From Methanomassiliicoccus sp. (GTDB lineage: Archaea; Thermoplasmatota; Thermoplasmata; Methanomassiliicoccales; Methanomassiliicoccaceae): a stretch of DNA of 64,000 nt. How positions within the stretch are numbered: the first letter of the stretch is position 1; the number at the start of each line of letters is the position of its first letter. A program made the position numbers and the translations under genes. The stretch is from NCBI GenBank assembly GCA_033485155.1, contig JAWQJJ010000006.1, positions 1-64,000 of the forward strand, in the 5' to 3' direction. The notes below the pieces were generated by a model. The model searched no databases, was not told the origin of the DNA, and was given only the letters and a program-made list of their open reading frames with translations. Below, in pieces: positions 35,640 through 44,555 of this stretch.

Positions 35640-36227
35640 ATGAATTTCAAGAGAAGCAAGCTAACCGGATCAAGCCTTCTGATGTTGATCGGATGTATCT
35701 GCATGGCCACCATATTCGTCAGCGCGGCCGTGCTCATACTGTCGATGCCCAGGACCAATGGCTCGCAGGAAGTTACCACCTATCCGGTCAACATAAGCAT
35801 TACCACCTCGTTCGACTATCACACCACTTACTCTGGCACCACCGGTATGGAAGCTTGGACTTACACCACGGCCGTTCCTGCCAACCACTATGGGGAGATG
35901 TTCTACTCTTCCTACACCGGCGAATCTCAACCACGGTACGACATCAGGGTGACCGTGACTTGCGATAAGGCGTTCGTGGGTAGCGACATCACGATCGGCT
36001 ACATTGGGAGCCATTCCGGCCCCGGCACTATGACTCCTGGCACTGGTGCCACCTATATCAACCTGAATGTTCAGGATGGGACCCAGGTTGATAGCAGCAC
36101 TTGGACCTCCAGCATGGTCATCCATTCCAATGACATCACTGATATGTTCTACTGGATGCAGATCACTCCGTACCTGGAGAGCGCACACTTCACGCTGACC
36201 TATCAGGCCATCCAGGCCGAGGTTTAA
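35640..36227 (+). CDS. Secreted or anchored beta-rich protein, 195 aa (pair member 2)
   Basis: It begins M-N-F-K-R-S-K-L-T-G-S-S-L with a hydrophobic segment (about 12-35), then a Thr/Tyr/Gly-rich beta-strand region, as in its divergent relative. The frame opens at 35631, but alignment of both leaders (GAGATGGG then AACATGAA) fixes the start at 35640. The mature part differs from the relative, as for surface proteins sharing an export leader. Function unknown. A T-rich stretch at 36246-36260 probably ends the transcript. Confidence 0.7.
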   Translation: MNFKRSKLTGSSLLMLIGCICMATIFVSAAVLILSMPRTNGSQEVTTYPVNISITTSFDYHTTYSGTTGMEAWTYTTAVPANHYGEMFYSSYTGESQPRYDIRVTVTCDKAFVGSDITIGYIGSHSGPGTMTPGTGATYINLNVQDGTQVDSSTWTSSMVIHSNDITDMFYWMQITPYLESAHFTLTYQAIQAEV

Positions 36228-36292
36228 ACCTCTTAACCCAACCTCATTTCTTTTTTTATTCATCGTTAAATCAGACGTGTGGTGAAAGTGTT

Positions 36293-36514
36293 TCATTTCC
36301 CTGCCTTCCGGTGAATCCTGTTCAGCGACCGTTTAACTACCTTCCTCCTGATCTCATCCTGCCCGACCTTGGAGGACACCTCAAGCGTGGCGTCGGTAAC
36401 ATCTGACTTCGTCAGGCTGAAGATACGATACAGCTTTTCAAGCCGTTCCGCTTGCATTGGAATGAGCCTAATCTGGATGGAAACGACCTTGCTCTCTTCC
36501 GTCTCGGCCATCAT
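36293..36514 (-). CDS. Hypothetical small basic protein, 73 aa
   Basis: A short strand-like V-V-S-I-Q-I-R-L-I-P is followed by two charged helices, a layout compatible with a ribbon-helix-helix DNA-binding protein, but no family match is certain. GGAGAAGAGGG lies upstream of the ATG pair at 36514/36511. It sits downstream of a recombinase pseudogene and could belong to the same former mobile element. Confidence 0.5.
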   Translation of the reverse strand: MMAETEESKVVSIQIRLIPMQAERLEKLYRIFSLTKSDVTDATLEVSSKVGQDEIRRKVVKRSLNRIHRKAGK

Positions 36515-36621
36515 CTCGACCGCCCTCTTCTCCTGATTCGTTCAAAGAGGATCACCCCCAGTAATAGGGAGAATCACCAGGGCGGTGAACATCAAGGAGA
36601 ATTGCACATGCCCCCAAGAGT

Positions 36622-37095
36622 TCATGCCGAATCTCCGGAAACCTCGTTAGGGATGTCGGCGGAGACCTCTGCGCCGTCAGGTCTCATTCCGATCTGGACA
36701 TTTAAATTACTCCTGCTTTTCGAGGAAGGGGTATTCCGACAGGGGAGGTGTGTCTTGTAATCGACACCATCCCGCTCGAAGTGCTCCCTAAGCGTATTTC
36801 GAGGGACACCTAGCTCCTTGGCTACTGCAGAGAGCGATCCGCGTACCTTGAGGAGCTCAATGGCAAGGGAGGTATTGACGTCGGTCCTCGCCTTCTGCCC
36901 CCATCCTTCGCCTTCGTGCATTCTTCGAGCGATACCTTCCTTCACGCGCTCGGCGGTCTGTTTCCTCTCTAATCTCGACCTTCAAGAGCGAGGATGACAC
37001 GTACGAAGAACTCACCGACCGGATTGGAGGTATCAACGGTCCCGCAAATGGTGTCTTTCACCATCTCAGCCCACCCAAACTGGAAAGAAATGTCG
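36622..37095 (-). pseudogene. Serine recombinase (resolvase) pseudogene
   Basis: The upstream part (37095 to about 36975) reads D-T-S-N-P-V-G-E-F-F-V-R-V-I-L-A-L-E, the resolvase catalytic-domain end, then hits a TAG. In the next frame it continues R-L-E-R-K-Q-T-A-E-R-V-K-E-G-I-A-R-R, a clear resolvase E-helix, followed by a helix-turn-helix (A-V-A-K-E-L-G-V-P-R-N-T-L). Thus one frameshift breaks the gene, and the N-terminal catalytic serine region is missing. It lies about 100 nt from the 3' end of tRNA-Gly. Confidence 0.7.
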
Positions 37096-37193
37096 GATTA
37101 GTTGAATATTCTGATGAAAGTAGATGGAAAATGACCAATCCCAAAGATGCAAACTTTAGGAATCGTTTTCATCTTGCTAGATAGGAAAACTGG

Positions 37194-37266
37194 TGCGGGC
37201 GACGGGATTCGAACCCGTGTTCTAACCTTGGCAAGGTTAAGTGATAACCAACTACACTACGCCCGC
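37194..37266 (-). tRNA. tRNA-Gly (GCC)
   Basis: The 73-nt cloverleaf has acceptor GCGGGCG paired with CGCCCGC and discriminator A, the T loop GTTCGAATC, and an anticodon stem TAACC/GGTTA around loop TTGCCAA with anticodon GCC. No intron and no encoded CCA. It stands alone between the recombinase remnant and valS. Confidence 0.95.
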
Positions 37267-37343
37267 TTGTGCTCCTGTGTATATCCTCATTCCATTTAAA
37301 CCTTACCGGTCTGGCAGGTCCATTTTCACCTGCTGGAAAGGCC

Positions 37344-39962
37344 TCACGGGGAGAGGGCGATGAGCACGTCCCGGACCTGCAGGGTCTCCACCGCCTTCCC
37401 CTCGAGAGTAAGCTTCTTCTGCACCTCGACGAAGCTCTGATCCAGCGAGACAGTACTGCCGTCGGACAGCGTGAGCTCCAATGCCCCGCGCTCCAAGGCG
37501 GCCGCAGCCTGCTGCGGCTCGATCGATTCCAGCAGCTGCAGGACCTCCTTCCCCTTGGCCTTGAAGGTCGGTCCGACCTTGGCCTTGACCGGCTTCACCG
37601 CCACGACCTTCTCCTCGAGAGCCGCCTCAGCCACGATCTTCAGCTCCTTGGACCGGGAAGTCTCCAGTATGTCCGTCTCGTAGCCCTGCAATGACAGCGC
37701 CGACGGCCCGATAAGTTCGATGAGCTCCATCTCCTTGTTCAGTGGAAGCTTCTTTTCCGCTTTCCACGAGCGGATGGCGCTGACCACGTCCTTGACCAGC
37801 TCCCCCCGGACCTCGTCCTCTTCGGAGAACAGGACCGGCTCCGGCCACGCGGAGACATGGATGCTCTTCACCCCGTCCATGTCGGCGAACCCGTCCTGAT
37901 AGATGTCCTCGGTGACGTGCGGCATCAGGGGCGCCAGCATCTTCGCCAGGCCGAGGGTGATGGTGTACAGCGTGAACCTGACGCCGTCGTCGCCCTCCCG
38001 GGTGCGGTACTTGACCAGCTCCAAGTAGTGGTCGGCATACTCGTGCCAGGCGAACTCTTCCACTTCCCTCATGGCCTTGTCGAACTGGTAGCCCTCGTAG
38101 TACTGAGTGGCGTTCTTGACCACCTTGGAGTACCGGCTGAGGATCCACCGATCCAGGGGCTGCAGCCCCTTCATCTCAGGCTTGGCCTTGACGACCATGC
38201 CGGTGAACTTGCCGATGTTCCACATCTTGGTCGCCAGGCGCTTGCCGTGGATGACATCCTTCTCCCGGAAGGCGTTGTCCTCCCCCAGCGCGCAGGTGCA
38301 TGCGTAGTAGCGGAGGGCGTCCGCGCCGTACTCCTGCAGTATGGGCACGGGATCGATGACGTTGCCCAGGGAGGAGTGCATCGGAGTACCGTCGGGCGAC
38401 ATGATGAACCCGTGGATCATGATATTGTCCCACGGCCGCTTGTCGGTCATGAGGTAGCACCGGAGAAGGGTGTAGAACGCCCACGTCCGGATGATATCAT
38501 GGCTCTGGGGCCTCATGGACATCGGGTACAGGCGGTCGAACTTCTCCATGTCCCGGTCCCAGAAGGTGTTGTACAGTGGAGATATGCTGGAGTCCATCCA
38601 GGTATCGAAGACATCCTGGCAGCCGATCAGCTGGCCTCCGCACAGCGGGCACCGATCCATCGGCGGCTTGTCCACCGTGGGGTCGATGTAGCAGTCCTCC
38701 TCCCTGGCCGGGACGACATGCCCGCAGTCCTCGCATTCCCAGAGAGGAATGGGGGTGGCAAAGAACCTCTGCCTGGATATGACCCAGTCCCACTGCAAGC
38801 TGTTGATCCAATCCTTGAGTCGCACCTTCATGAAGTCGGGGTGCCACTGGACCTCGTCCGCCAGCTTGAGGATCTGCTCCTTGAAGTCCATGATCTTCAG
38901 GAACCACTGGGGCACCTGGAGGAACTCGATGGGAGTGTGGCAGCGCCAGCATCCGCCCACGTTCTGCTTGATGCTGTCCTGCCTGACGATCAGCCCGGCG
39001 GCCTTGAGGTCCTCGATGATGGCGGCCTTGGCTTCCTTCACCGTCATTCCCTGGTACTTGCCAGCCAGGCGAGTCATGCGGCCCTGCTCGTCGATGGCCT
39101 TGTCCAGCGGCAGGTTGTACTTCATGACCCACTCCAGGTCGGTCTTGTCGCCGATGGTGCAGATCATGACCACCCCGGTGCCGAACACTGGATCGACCTT
39201 GTCGTCAGCGATGACCTTGATCTCCTTGTTGTAGATTGGGGTGAGGAGGGTCTTTCCCACCAGCCTCTCCTTCTCCCGGTCGTCCGGGGACACCGCCACG
39301 AGCTGGCAGGCGGACAGCAGTTCCGGCCTGGTGGTGGCGATGATGATCTCCTCGTCGCAGTCCTTGACCTTGAACTTGATGTAGTTCAGCTTGGTCATGT
39401 TGTCGGAGTACTCGACCTCCGCGTCGGCCAGGGCGGTGATACAGGAGGGGCACCAGTTCACAGGATAGGTGCCCTTGTAGATCAGTCCCTTCTTGAAAAG
39501 CTTGAGGAAGGTGATCTGGGTGATGCGCCGGTAGTATGGAGCGTCGGTCTGATAGTAGATGGAGGGGTCCATGCTCTCCCCCAGCACCTCGAACTGGTTG
39601 GTCATCTGATCGATGAACGAGTTGGCGAACTCCGAGCACAGGCGGATGTACTCCTGCCGGGGCACCGTGAGCTTGGTGATGCCGTGCTTCTTCTCCACCT
39701 TGACCTCGGTCGGAGTCCCGTTCACGTCGAAGCACAGCGGGAAGAACACGTTGTGGCCGCGCATCCTCTTGTACCGGGCGGCGAAATCGATGAGCGAGTA
39801 ACCGGTCGCATGGCCGAGGTGCAGCGAGCCGGAGGTGTACCGCGGAGGATTGTCGATGCTGTATACGGGCTGGGGAGAGCAAGGGTCGAACCGGTAGATC
39901 TCCCATTCCTTCCACTTCTCTTGCCACTTCTTCTCCGTCTGCACTGCTTCGTACTGAGCCAT
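37344..39962 (-). CDS. valS: Valyl-tRNA synthetase
   Basis: An 872-residue class I synthetase that charges tRNA-Val. Near the N-terminus it has H-L-G-H-A-T-G (HIGH motif), then an editing domain with T-T-R-P-E, zinc-like knuckles C-W-R-C, C-E-D-C and C-P-L-C, a catalytic half with W-V-I-S-R-Q-R and a C-terminal anticodon-binding and helical tail. The KMSKS loop is unusual: it reads P-M-H-S-S-L-G-N, without either lysine. Length is normal for archaeal ValRS. No clear ribosome site precedes the ATG. No partner in an obvious operon; it is 118 nt after a CBS protein. Confidence 0.95.
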   Translation of the reverse strand: MAQYEAVQTEKKWQEKWKEWEIYRFDPCSPQPVYSIDNPPRYTSGSLHLGHATGYSLIDFAARYKRMRGHNVFFPLCFDVNGTPTEVKVEKKHGITKLTVPRQEYIRLCSEFANSFIDQMTNQFEVLGESMDPSIYYQTDAPYYRRITQITFLKLFKKGLIYKGTYPVNWCPSCITALADAEVEYSDNMTKLNYIKFKVKDCDEEIIIATTRPELLSACQLVAVSPDDREKERLVGKTLLTPIYNKEIKVIADDKVDPVFGTGVVMICTIGDKTDLEWVMKYNLPLDKAIDEQGRMTRLAGKYQGMTVKEAKAAIIEDLKAAGLIVRQDSIKQNVGGCWRCHTPIEFLQVPQWFLKIMDFKEQILKLADEVQWHPDFMKVRLKDWINSLQWDWVISRQRFFATPIPLWECEDCGHVVPAREEDCYIDPTVDKPPMDRCPLCGGQLIGCQDVFDTWMDSSISPLYNTFWDRDMEKFDRLYPMSMRPQSHDIIRTWAFYTLLRCYLMTDKRPWDNIMIHGFIMSPDGTPMHSSLGNVIDPVPILQEYGADALRYYACTCALGEDNAFREKDVIHGKRLATKMWNIGKFTGMVVKAKPEMKGLQPLDRWILSRYSKVVKNATQYYEGYQFDKAMREVEEFAWHEYADHYLELVKYRTREGDDGVRFTLYTITLGLAKMLAPLMPHVTEDIYQDGFADMDGVKSIHVSAWPEPVLFSEEDEVRGELVKDVVSAIRSWKAEKKLPLNKEMELIELIGPSALSLQGYETDILETSRSKELKIVAEAALEEKVVAVKPVKAKVGPTFKAKGKEVLQLLESIEPQQAAAALERGALELTLSDGSTVSLDQSFVEVQKKLTLEGKAVETLQVRDVLIALSP

Positions 39963-40080
39963 GGACGGGGTTCGAGATGGACATTTGATTAAAAAGGGTT
40001 TGGCCGCGGGCGGTTCGCCGAGCGGCGAGAGCGACCTAACGGTTGGCTTGCCCGATAGGAAAAAATGGGAAAGGGGCCGG

Positions 40081-41283
40081 TCAATAGCTGTGGCCGATGT
40101 TGCGCGTCTTCCGCCGGTGCTCCAGCTTCAGCTCCTTGTGCTCGATGACCCGCCGCTCGAAGGTCCGCATGAGGTCCGCCGTTGCGCGTATAAGGTCCCA
40201 ATCCACCGAGCTGGCGGTGAACACCCGATCGTCGGTGGTCAGCCGGCCGTGCAACGAGTACTTGTAGTTCAGCCCCTCGTCGTTGTACATCCCGACGTGC
40301 AGATCGAACAGCATCGGCGTTGCGATCGGCGAGATCTTCTTCATCGACAGCTCGATCTCCTTCATCATCATGTCCTGGGCGAACCGGTCATCATCCCTCA
40401 GACCGGAGATCTGGGTGTACATCATGCTCCTTTGGCGGAGGGAGGCGATGAGCGCGACCAGATCGTATTTGGTCACGATCCCCCTCATCTCGCCCCCCTC
40501 GACCACCGGCAGGGTGGAGATGCCGCGGTCCAGCATGATCCTCGCCGCCTCCCCCAGTTCCATGGTCGGCGGAGCGACCACCGCCGGCTCCACCGCTACC
40601 GAGCCGACCGTCACGTCGACCGGGTCCTTCTCCCCGTTGGCCTCGCCCACTGTCTGCCTGATCCTCTCGTACCAGTTCATGTTGGCGATGTCCTTTATCC
40701 CCACGACCCCAACGATCCTGCCGTTGTTGTCGACCACCGGGAGGACTCGGACGTCCAGGATGCTCATGAGCTTGACCGCGTCCCTGGCGCTGGTGTCGAG
40801 CTTCACGCTCTTGACGTCGGGGGACATGATCTCGCCGACCGGTATCCTCTGCAGCTCCCTGATCTCCCGTACCACCCTCAGCAGGTCCGATCGGGAGACC
40901 ATTCCCACGATCGAGCCGTTGTTCTGCACCGGTACCTCCCTGAAACCGGAATTGATGAACAGTTCCGCCACCTCTGTGACCGGGGTCGATGGGGTGACGA
41001 GCTGGGGCATGACCATGACCGTATCCGCCTTGGCATCTATGGACAGGTTCCTCCTCTTCAGCAGCGTGCCGTAGCTGACCACGCCCATCAATCTCTTCTT
41101 TTCGGCGGCGACCGGGACCTCATGGATGTCCAGGTCCCTCATCCTCTTCAGTATGTCGTTGACCGTGTCCGTCGGCGAGAACGTCTCAAACTTCTCGCTC
41201 ATGAGCGTATCTAGGCCCATGCTGTCGACCTCGGTCCTGATCCTTTCCTTCCTGTTCACTCCTACCAATTCCTCAGCTGGCAT
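40081..41283 (-). CDS. Four-CBS protein with C-terminal HPF-like domain (copy 1)
   Basis: Four CBS motifs occupy about residues 20-300 (repeated I-V-G-M-V-S, I-V-G-V-V-G-I-K-D, M-R-G-I-V-T-K-Y-D patterns), and the last 100 residues resemble the ribosome hibernation factor HPF/RaiA: a strand L-F-D-L-H-V, then an A-S-S-V-D-W-D helix and a basic R-R-V-I-E-H-K-E-L-K-L-E-H-R-R-K tail. CBS pairs usually bind adenine nucleotides. An energy-sensing ribosome-associated protein is the inference. Start ATG 41283 follows GGAGG; the frame upstream is not used. It is a tandem paralogue of the next gene. Confidence 0.8.
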   Translation of the reverse strand: MPAEELVGVNRKERIRTEVDSMGLDTLMSEKFETFSPTDTVNDILKRMRDLDIHEVPVAAEKKRLMGVVSYGTLLKRRNLSIDAKADTVMVMPQLVTPSTPVTEVAELFINSGFREVPVQNNGSIVGMVSRSDLLRVVREIRELQRIPVGEIMSPDVKSVKLDTSARDAVKLMSILDVRVLPVVDNNGRIVGVVGIKDIANMNWYERIRQTVGEANGEKDPVDVTVGSVAVEPAVVAPPTMELGEAARIMLDRGISTLPVVEGGEMRGIVTKYDLVALIASLRQRSMMYTQISGLRDDDRFAQDMMMKEIELSMKKISPIATPMLFDLHVGMYNDEGLNYKYSLHGRLTTDDRVFTASSVDWDLIRATADLMRTFERRVIEHKELKLEHRRKTRNIGHSY

Positions 41284-41449
41284 CAAAAACCTCCTAATGC
41301 GGAACTGGCTCCGCCCCCGCCGGTGCCGAACGTTGTCGGGAGCGCACTTCAGCCCGATGATTAACAGCGTAGCCACGTGTATTTATGGTGTGGCCCATGG
41401 TCGATGACCAGTACGAAAAAAAGGAAGGGGTTTGATCGGTCTTCGCGGC

Positions 41450-42649
41450 TCAGCTGTGCCCGATGTTCCGCGCCTTCTTGCGGTGGTCGATCTTCTCCTC
41501 CTTCCGCTCCACCACCATGCGCTCCAGGCGCTGCATGAGGTCGACGGTAGCCTTGTTGAGGTCCCAGTCCACCGCGGATGCCACCCACACCTTGTTCTCG
41601 GTGATCAGGCGTCCGTTGAGCGAGTACTTGTTGGTGGTCGCCTGGGCGTTGTACTTGGTCACGTGCAGAGTGAACAGCATGGGCCTCGATATTTTGGCGA
41701 TTTTCTGCAGCGAGGCGGTGATGTCCTTCTCCATCTGCTCCGCGGCGAACTTGTCCTCCGAGTCCAGGCCGGTGATCTGGGTGTACACCATGTCCCGCTG
41801 GCGGAATGAGGCCAGTAGCTCGATGATGTCGTACTTGGTGATGATGCCCACGAGGTCCTGATCATCGACCACCGGCAGGGTGGAGACCTTGTGGTCGAGC
41901 ATCAGCTCCACCGCCCTCCCGAGGTCGGCGCCCTTCTCGACCGTGACCACCGAATCCAGCTGGACCGAGGACACGTTGACCTTGACCGGGCTGTTGTCCC
42001 CAGTTATCTCTCCCACGGTCTCCCGCTTTCTCTCCCTCCAGTTGTAGTTCGCCACCTGCTTGATGCCGATGATGCCGGTAAGGCGGTTAGCCCCGTCCAC
42101 CACTGGTAGGGTGCGGATGGTGAGGTTCTTCATGGACAGCAGGGCTGCCTCCACGGGATCCTCCGAGCCGACCGTCTGGACATCCTCGGTCATGACATCC
42201 TCGACCTTCAGCTCGCGTAGCTCCTTGATACCCAGGATGAGCTTGACCATGTCCGTGCGGGAGATGATACCTTGTATGATCTGACCCCGGACGATGGGTA
42301 TCTGCCGGTACCCGGAGGTCATGAATGCCTCGGCCACCTCGGTCACCAAGGTGTCCGGGGTGATCTCCTGCGGCATGACGGCGATGGAACCGGCCTTGGT
42401 AGTGATGGGGAGGTTCCGCCTCTTCAGCAGCGTGCCGTAGCTGACAACGCCCATCAATCTCTTACCATCCAGGCTGACCGGCATCTCGTGCAGGTCGAGC
42501 TGTCCCATTTTCTTAAGCACGTCCGAGAGCTGCTCCTCGGGGCTGACATGTTCGAACCCCTTGGACATCAGGTCGCTGAGATCAATCGCCTCGATCCTCG
42601 ACCTGATCTGCTCCCTCTTCTTGATTCCCGCTATCTCCTGTGCGTTCAT
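41450..42649 (-). CDS. Four-CBS protein with C-terminal HPF-like domain (copy 2)
   Basis: This 399-residue paralogue of copy 1 has the same order: four CBS motifs to about residue 300, then an HPF-like tail with L-F-T-L-H-V and a basic end R-K-E-E-K-I-D-H-R-K-K-A-R-N-I-G-H-S. The closing box A/T-R-N-I-G-H-S is shared by both copies. ATG 42649 with GGAGAG 6 nt upstream is the chosen start. It lies between glyS and copy 1 on the same strand with 166-172 nt gaps, so each may have its own promoter. Confidence 0.8.
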   Translation of the reverse strand: MNAQEIAGIKKREQIRSRIEAIDLSDLMSKGFEHVSPEEQLSDVLKKMGQLDLHEMPVSLDGKRLMGVVSYGTLLKRRNLPITTKAGSIAVMPQEITPDTLVTEVAEAFMTSGYRQIPIVRGQIIQGIISRTDMVKLILGIKELRELKVEDVMTEDVQTVGSEDPVEAALLSMKNLTIRTLPVVDGANRLTGIIGIKQVANYNWRERKRETVGEITGDNSPVKVNVSSVQLDSVVTVEKGADLGRAVELMLDHKVSTLPVVDDQDLVGIITKYDIIELLASFRQRDMVYTQITGLDSEDKFAAEQMEKDITASLQKIAKISRPMLFTLHVTKYNAQATTNKYSLNGRLITENKVWVASAVDWDLNKATVDLMQRLERMVVERKEEKIDHRKKARNIGHS

Positions 42650-42821
42650 TGTTTCTCTCCAGTCGCTTGGGACATCTACGAAGAGGTTTTCGCCTGTGCG
42701 GCGAAGTCTCGTTCCTGGTGCGTAAAACACCGTCCAAGCTATTGAACCTTGGCTGCCAATGTTGCTAAATTGTATGCCGGCGGCCCGAGGGCCGCCGGAA
42801 AAGAAAAGGAACGGTTTGAGG

Positions 42822-44525
42822 TCACTCGCTGTTCGAGGGGACCACGAACTGGTCGATGTTGGCCCCGCAGAGCACGGCCCGAGTGACCAGGGGCAGGTCC
42901 TTGATGGTGACCCGGACCTGGGACTGGCTGTCCCTTTCCCTCAAGGTCACGGAACCGTCCTCGAGGGACTGGTAGTCCACCGTTATGCAATAGGGGGTCC
43001 CTACCTCATCCATCCTGGCGTACCGCCGACCGATGGACCCGGAGTCGTCATAGTAGGTCTCGATGCCGCTGTACCGGATCTCCTGGTCGATATCCATGGC
43101 CACCTTGTCCAGGTCATCCCTGGCCATCAGCGGGAACACCCCGAACTTGATGGGGGCCACCGCGGCGCTGAGCTTCAGCATCTCCATGTCCCCCTTCTTG
43201 GCATAGGCGTGCTCCAGGCAGGTGTAGGTGATGCGGTCGAGACCGTGCGAGGGCTCGATGACGTGGGGTATGACCTTGACCCCCGAGACCTTCTCCTTGA
43301 CTCGGACGATGTCGAACATCTCCCTGCCGATGGCATGCTTCTGCCCATCGATCTCCACGGTCACGGTGTCGTTCTCTATCATCGCCGGGTCGGTGGCCTC
43401 CAGGGCCTTGCCAATCTTGGCCCCCAGGGCCTTGAACTTGGGGCCCAGCAGACCATACTTCGGCTTGATGGCGTCCCTCTCCACTTCGTGGGGGGTGTCG
43501 AACCGCTTGAACGCGGACATGTCGACCCCGGAGAATTTGATGTGCCGGGAGAGGTCCCAGCACCCCCGGTCGGCGATGCCCACGATCTCCGTCCAGCCAA
43601 AACTCAGCAGTGCCTCGGCATCCCAGCAGTCCGCGGCGTAGTGGGCCATCTCATCCTTCTCATGCTGCCGGAAGCGAAGCCGCTCGCCGTCCACGCCCAC
43701 CGATTTGAGGAACTCCTGGGTGAACCATACGAAGTACGCCAGCACCTGGTTGCAGATGACCCCTTGGGCCACTGCTTCCCCGACCGTCAGCTCTAGCTCG
43801 CGGTGGTCGTTGGTGAAGAGCCTCAACCTCTCCTCCTTGATGTCATCGAAGCGAGGCCAGGTCTTGTCCTCCGGGTCCACGAAGAGCTCGCACTCCATCA
43901 TGTTGAACTCCCGCATGCGGATGACGCCCTGACGGGGCGAGATCTCGTTGCGGTAGCCACGGCCCACCTGGATGACGCCAAGGGGAAGCTTCTCCCGGTT
44001 GTAGCGGTATAGGTTCGGGAAGTTGACGAAGATGCCCTGCGCCGTCTCCGGCCTGAGGTAGCCGACCCTGCCGGACCCCGGACCGATCACGGTCTTGAAC
44101 ATAAGGTTGAACTCCTCCACCGAGGAGAGCTCGCCGCCGCAGGTCGGGCAGGTCACGTCATTCTTCCTTATGAGCTCGTCCAATTCCTTCTCCTTCAGGA
44201 TGCCGGGGTTAGGGTGCAGGTCCTTGACCAGGTGGTCGGCCCGATGCGCCTCCTCGCACGACTTGCACTTCACCATCTTGTCGGCGAACTCGTCCACGTG
44301 CCCGGAGGCCTTGAACACGATCTCCGGACCGATGGTCTCCGAGTCGATCTCCACGAAGCCCTCCCCCAGGGTGTACAATCTTCTCCATATTTCCACGATA
44401 TTGTTCCTCATCGCGGTGCCCAGGGGGCCGTAGTCATACATGCCGGCGACACCGCCGTAGATCTCGAAAGAGGGGTAAAGGAAACCCCTGCGCTTGCACA
44501 GCGAGAGAACGTCTGATGCATCCAT
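42822..44525 (-). CDS. glyS: Glycyl-tRNA synthetase (dimeric, archaeal type)
   Basis: A 567-residue class II synthetase. The N-terminal K-R-R-G-F-L-Y-P-S-F-E-I-Y-G-G-V-A-G motif, a zinc-type C-x2-C pair (C-K-S-C near 83-86, C-P-T-C near 125-128), the motif 2 region G-R-G-Y-R-N-E-I-S-P-R, and motif 3 G-L-D-R of the eukaryal/archaeal GlyRS are all present, with a C-terminal anticodon-binding domain. It charges tRNA-Gly; a tRNA-Gly gene lies 5.5 kb away on the same strand. It is 30 nt after a CBS gene, so co-transcription is likely. Confidence 0.96.
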   Translation of the reverse strand: MDASDVLSLCKRRGFLYPSFEIYGGVAGMYDYGPLGTAMRNNIVEIWRRLYTLGEGFVEIDSETIGPEIVFKASGHVDEFADKMVKCKSCEEAHRADHLVKDLHPNPGILKEKELDELIRKNDVTCPTCGGELSSVEEFNLMFKTVIGPGSGRVGYLRPETAQGIFVNFPNLYRYNREKLPLGVIQVGRGYRNEISPRQGVIRMREFNMMECELFVDPEDKTWPRFDDIKEERLRLFTNDHRELELTVGEAVAQGVICNQVLAYFVWFTQEFLKSVGVDGERLRFRQHEKDEMAHYAADCWDAEALLSFGWTEIVGIADRGCWDLSRHIKFSGVDMSAFKRFDTPHEVERDAIKPKYGLLGPKFKALGAKIGKALEATDPAMIENDTVTVEIDGQKHAIGREMFDIVRVKEKVSGVKVIPHVIEPSHGLDRITYTCLEHAYAKKGDMEMLKLSAAVAPIKFGVFPLMARDDLDKVAMDIDQEIRYSGIETYYDDSGSIGRRYARMDEVGTPYCITVDYQSLEDGSVTLRERDSQSQVRVTIKDLPLVTRAVLCGANIDQFVVPSNSE

Positions 44526-44555
44526 TGTAATTACCTCTTCTATGGGTCCGAACGT

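Noticed and set aside
37857-39992. 711-codon open frame on the plus strand
   Set aside because: It lies wholly antisense to valS, whose motifs are unmistakable; the frame is open only because of GC-rich third positions.
39961-41214. 417-codon plus-strand frame
   Set aside because: Antisense to the CBS-HPF-like gene and rich in H, R, D and P, a typical shadow frame.
42759-43796. 345-codon plus-strand frame
   Set aside because: Antisense to glyS.
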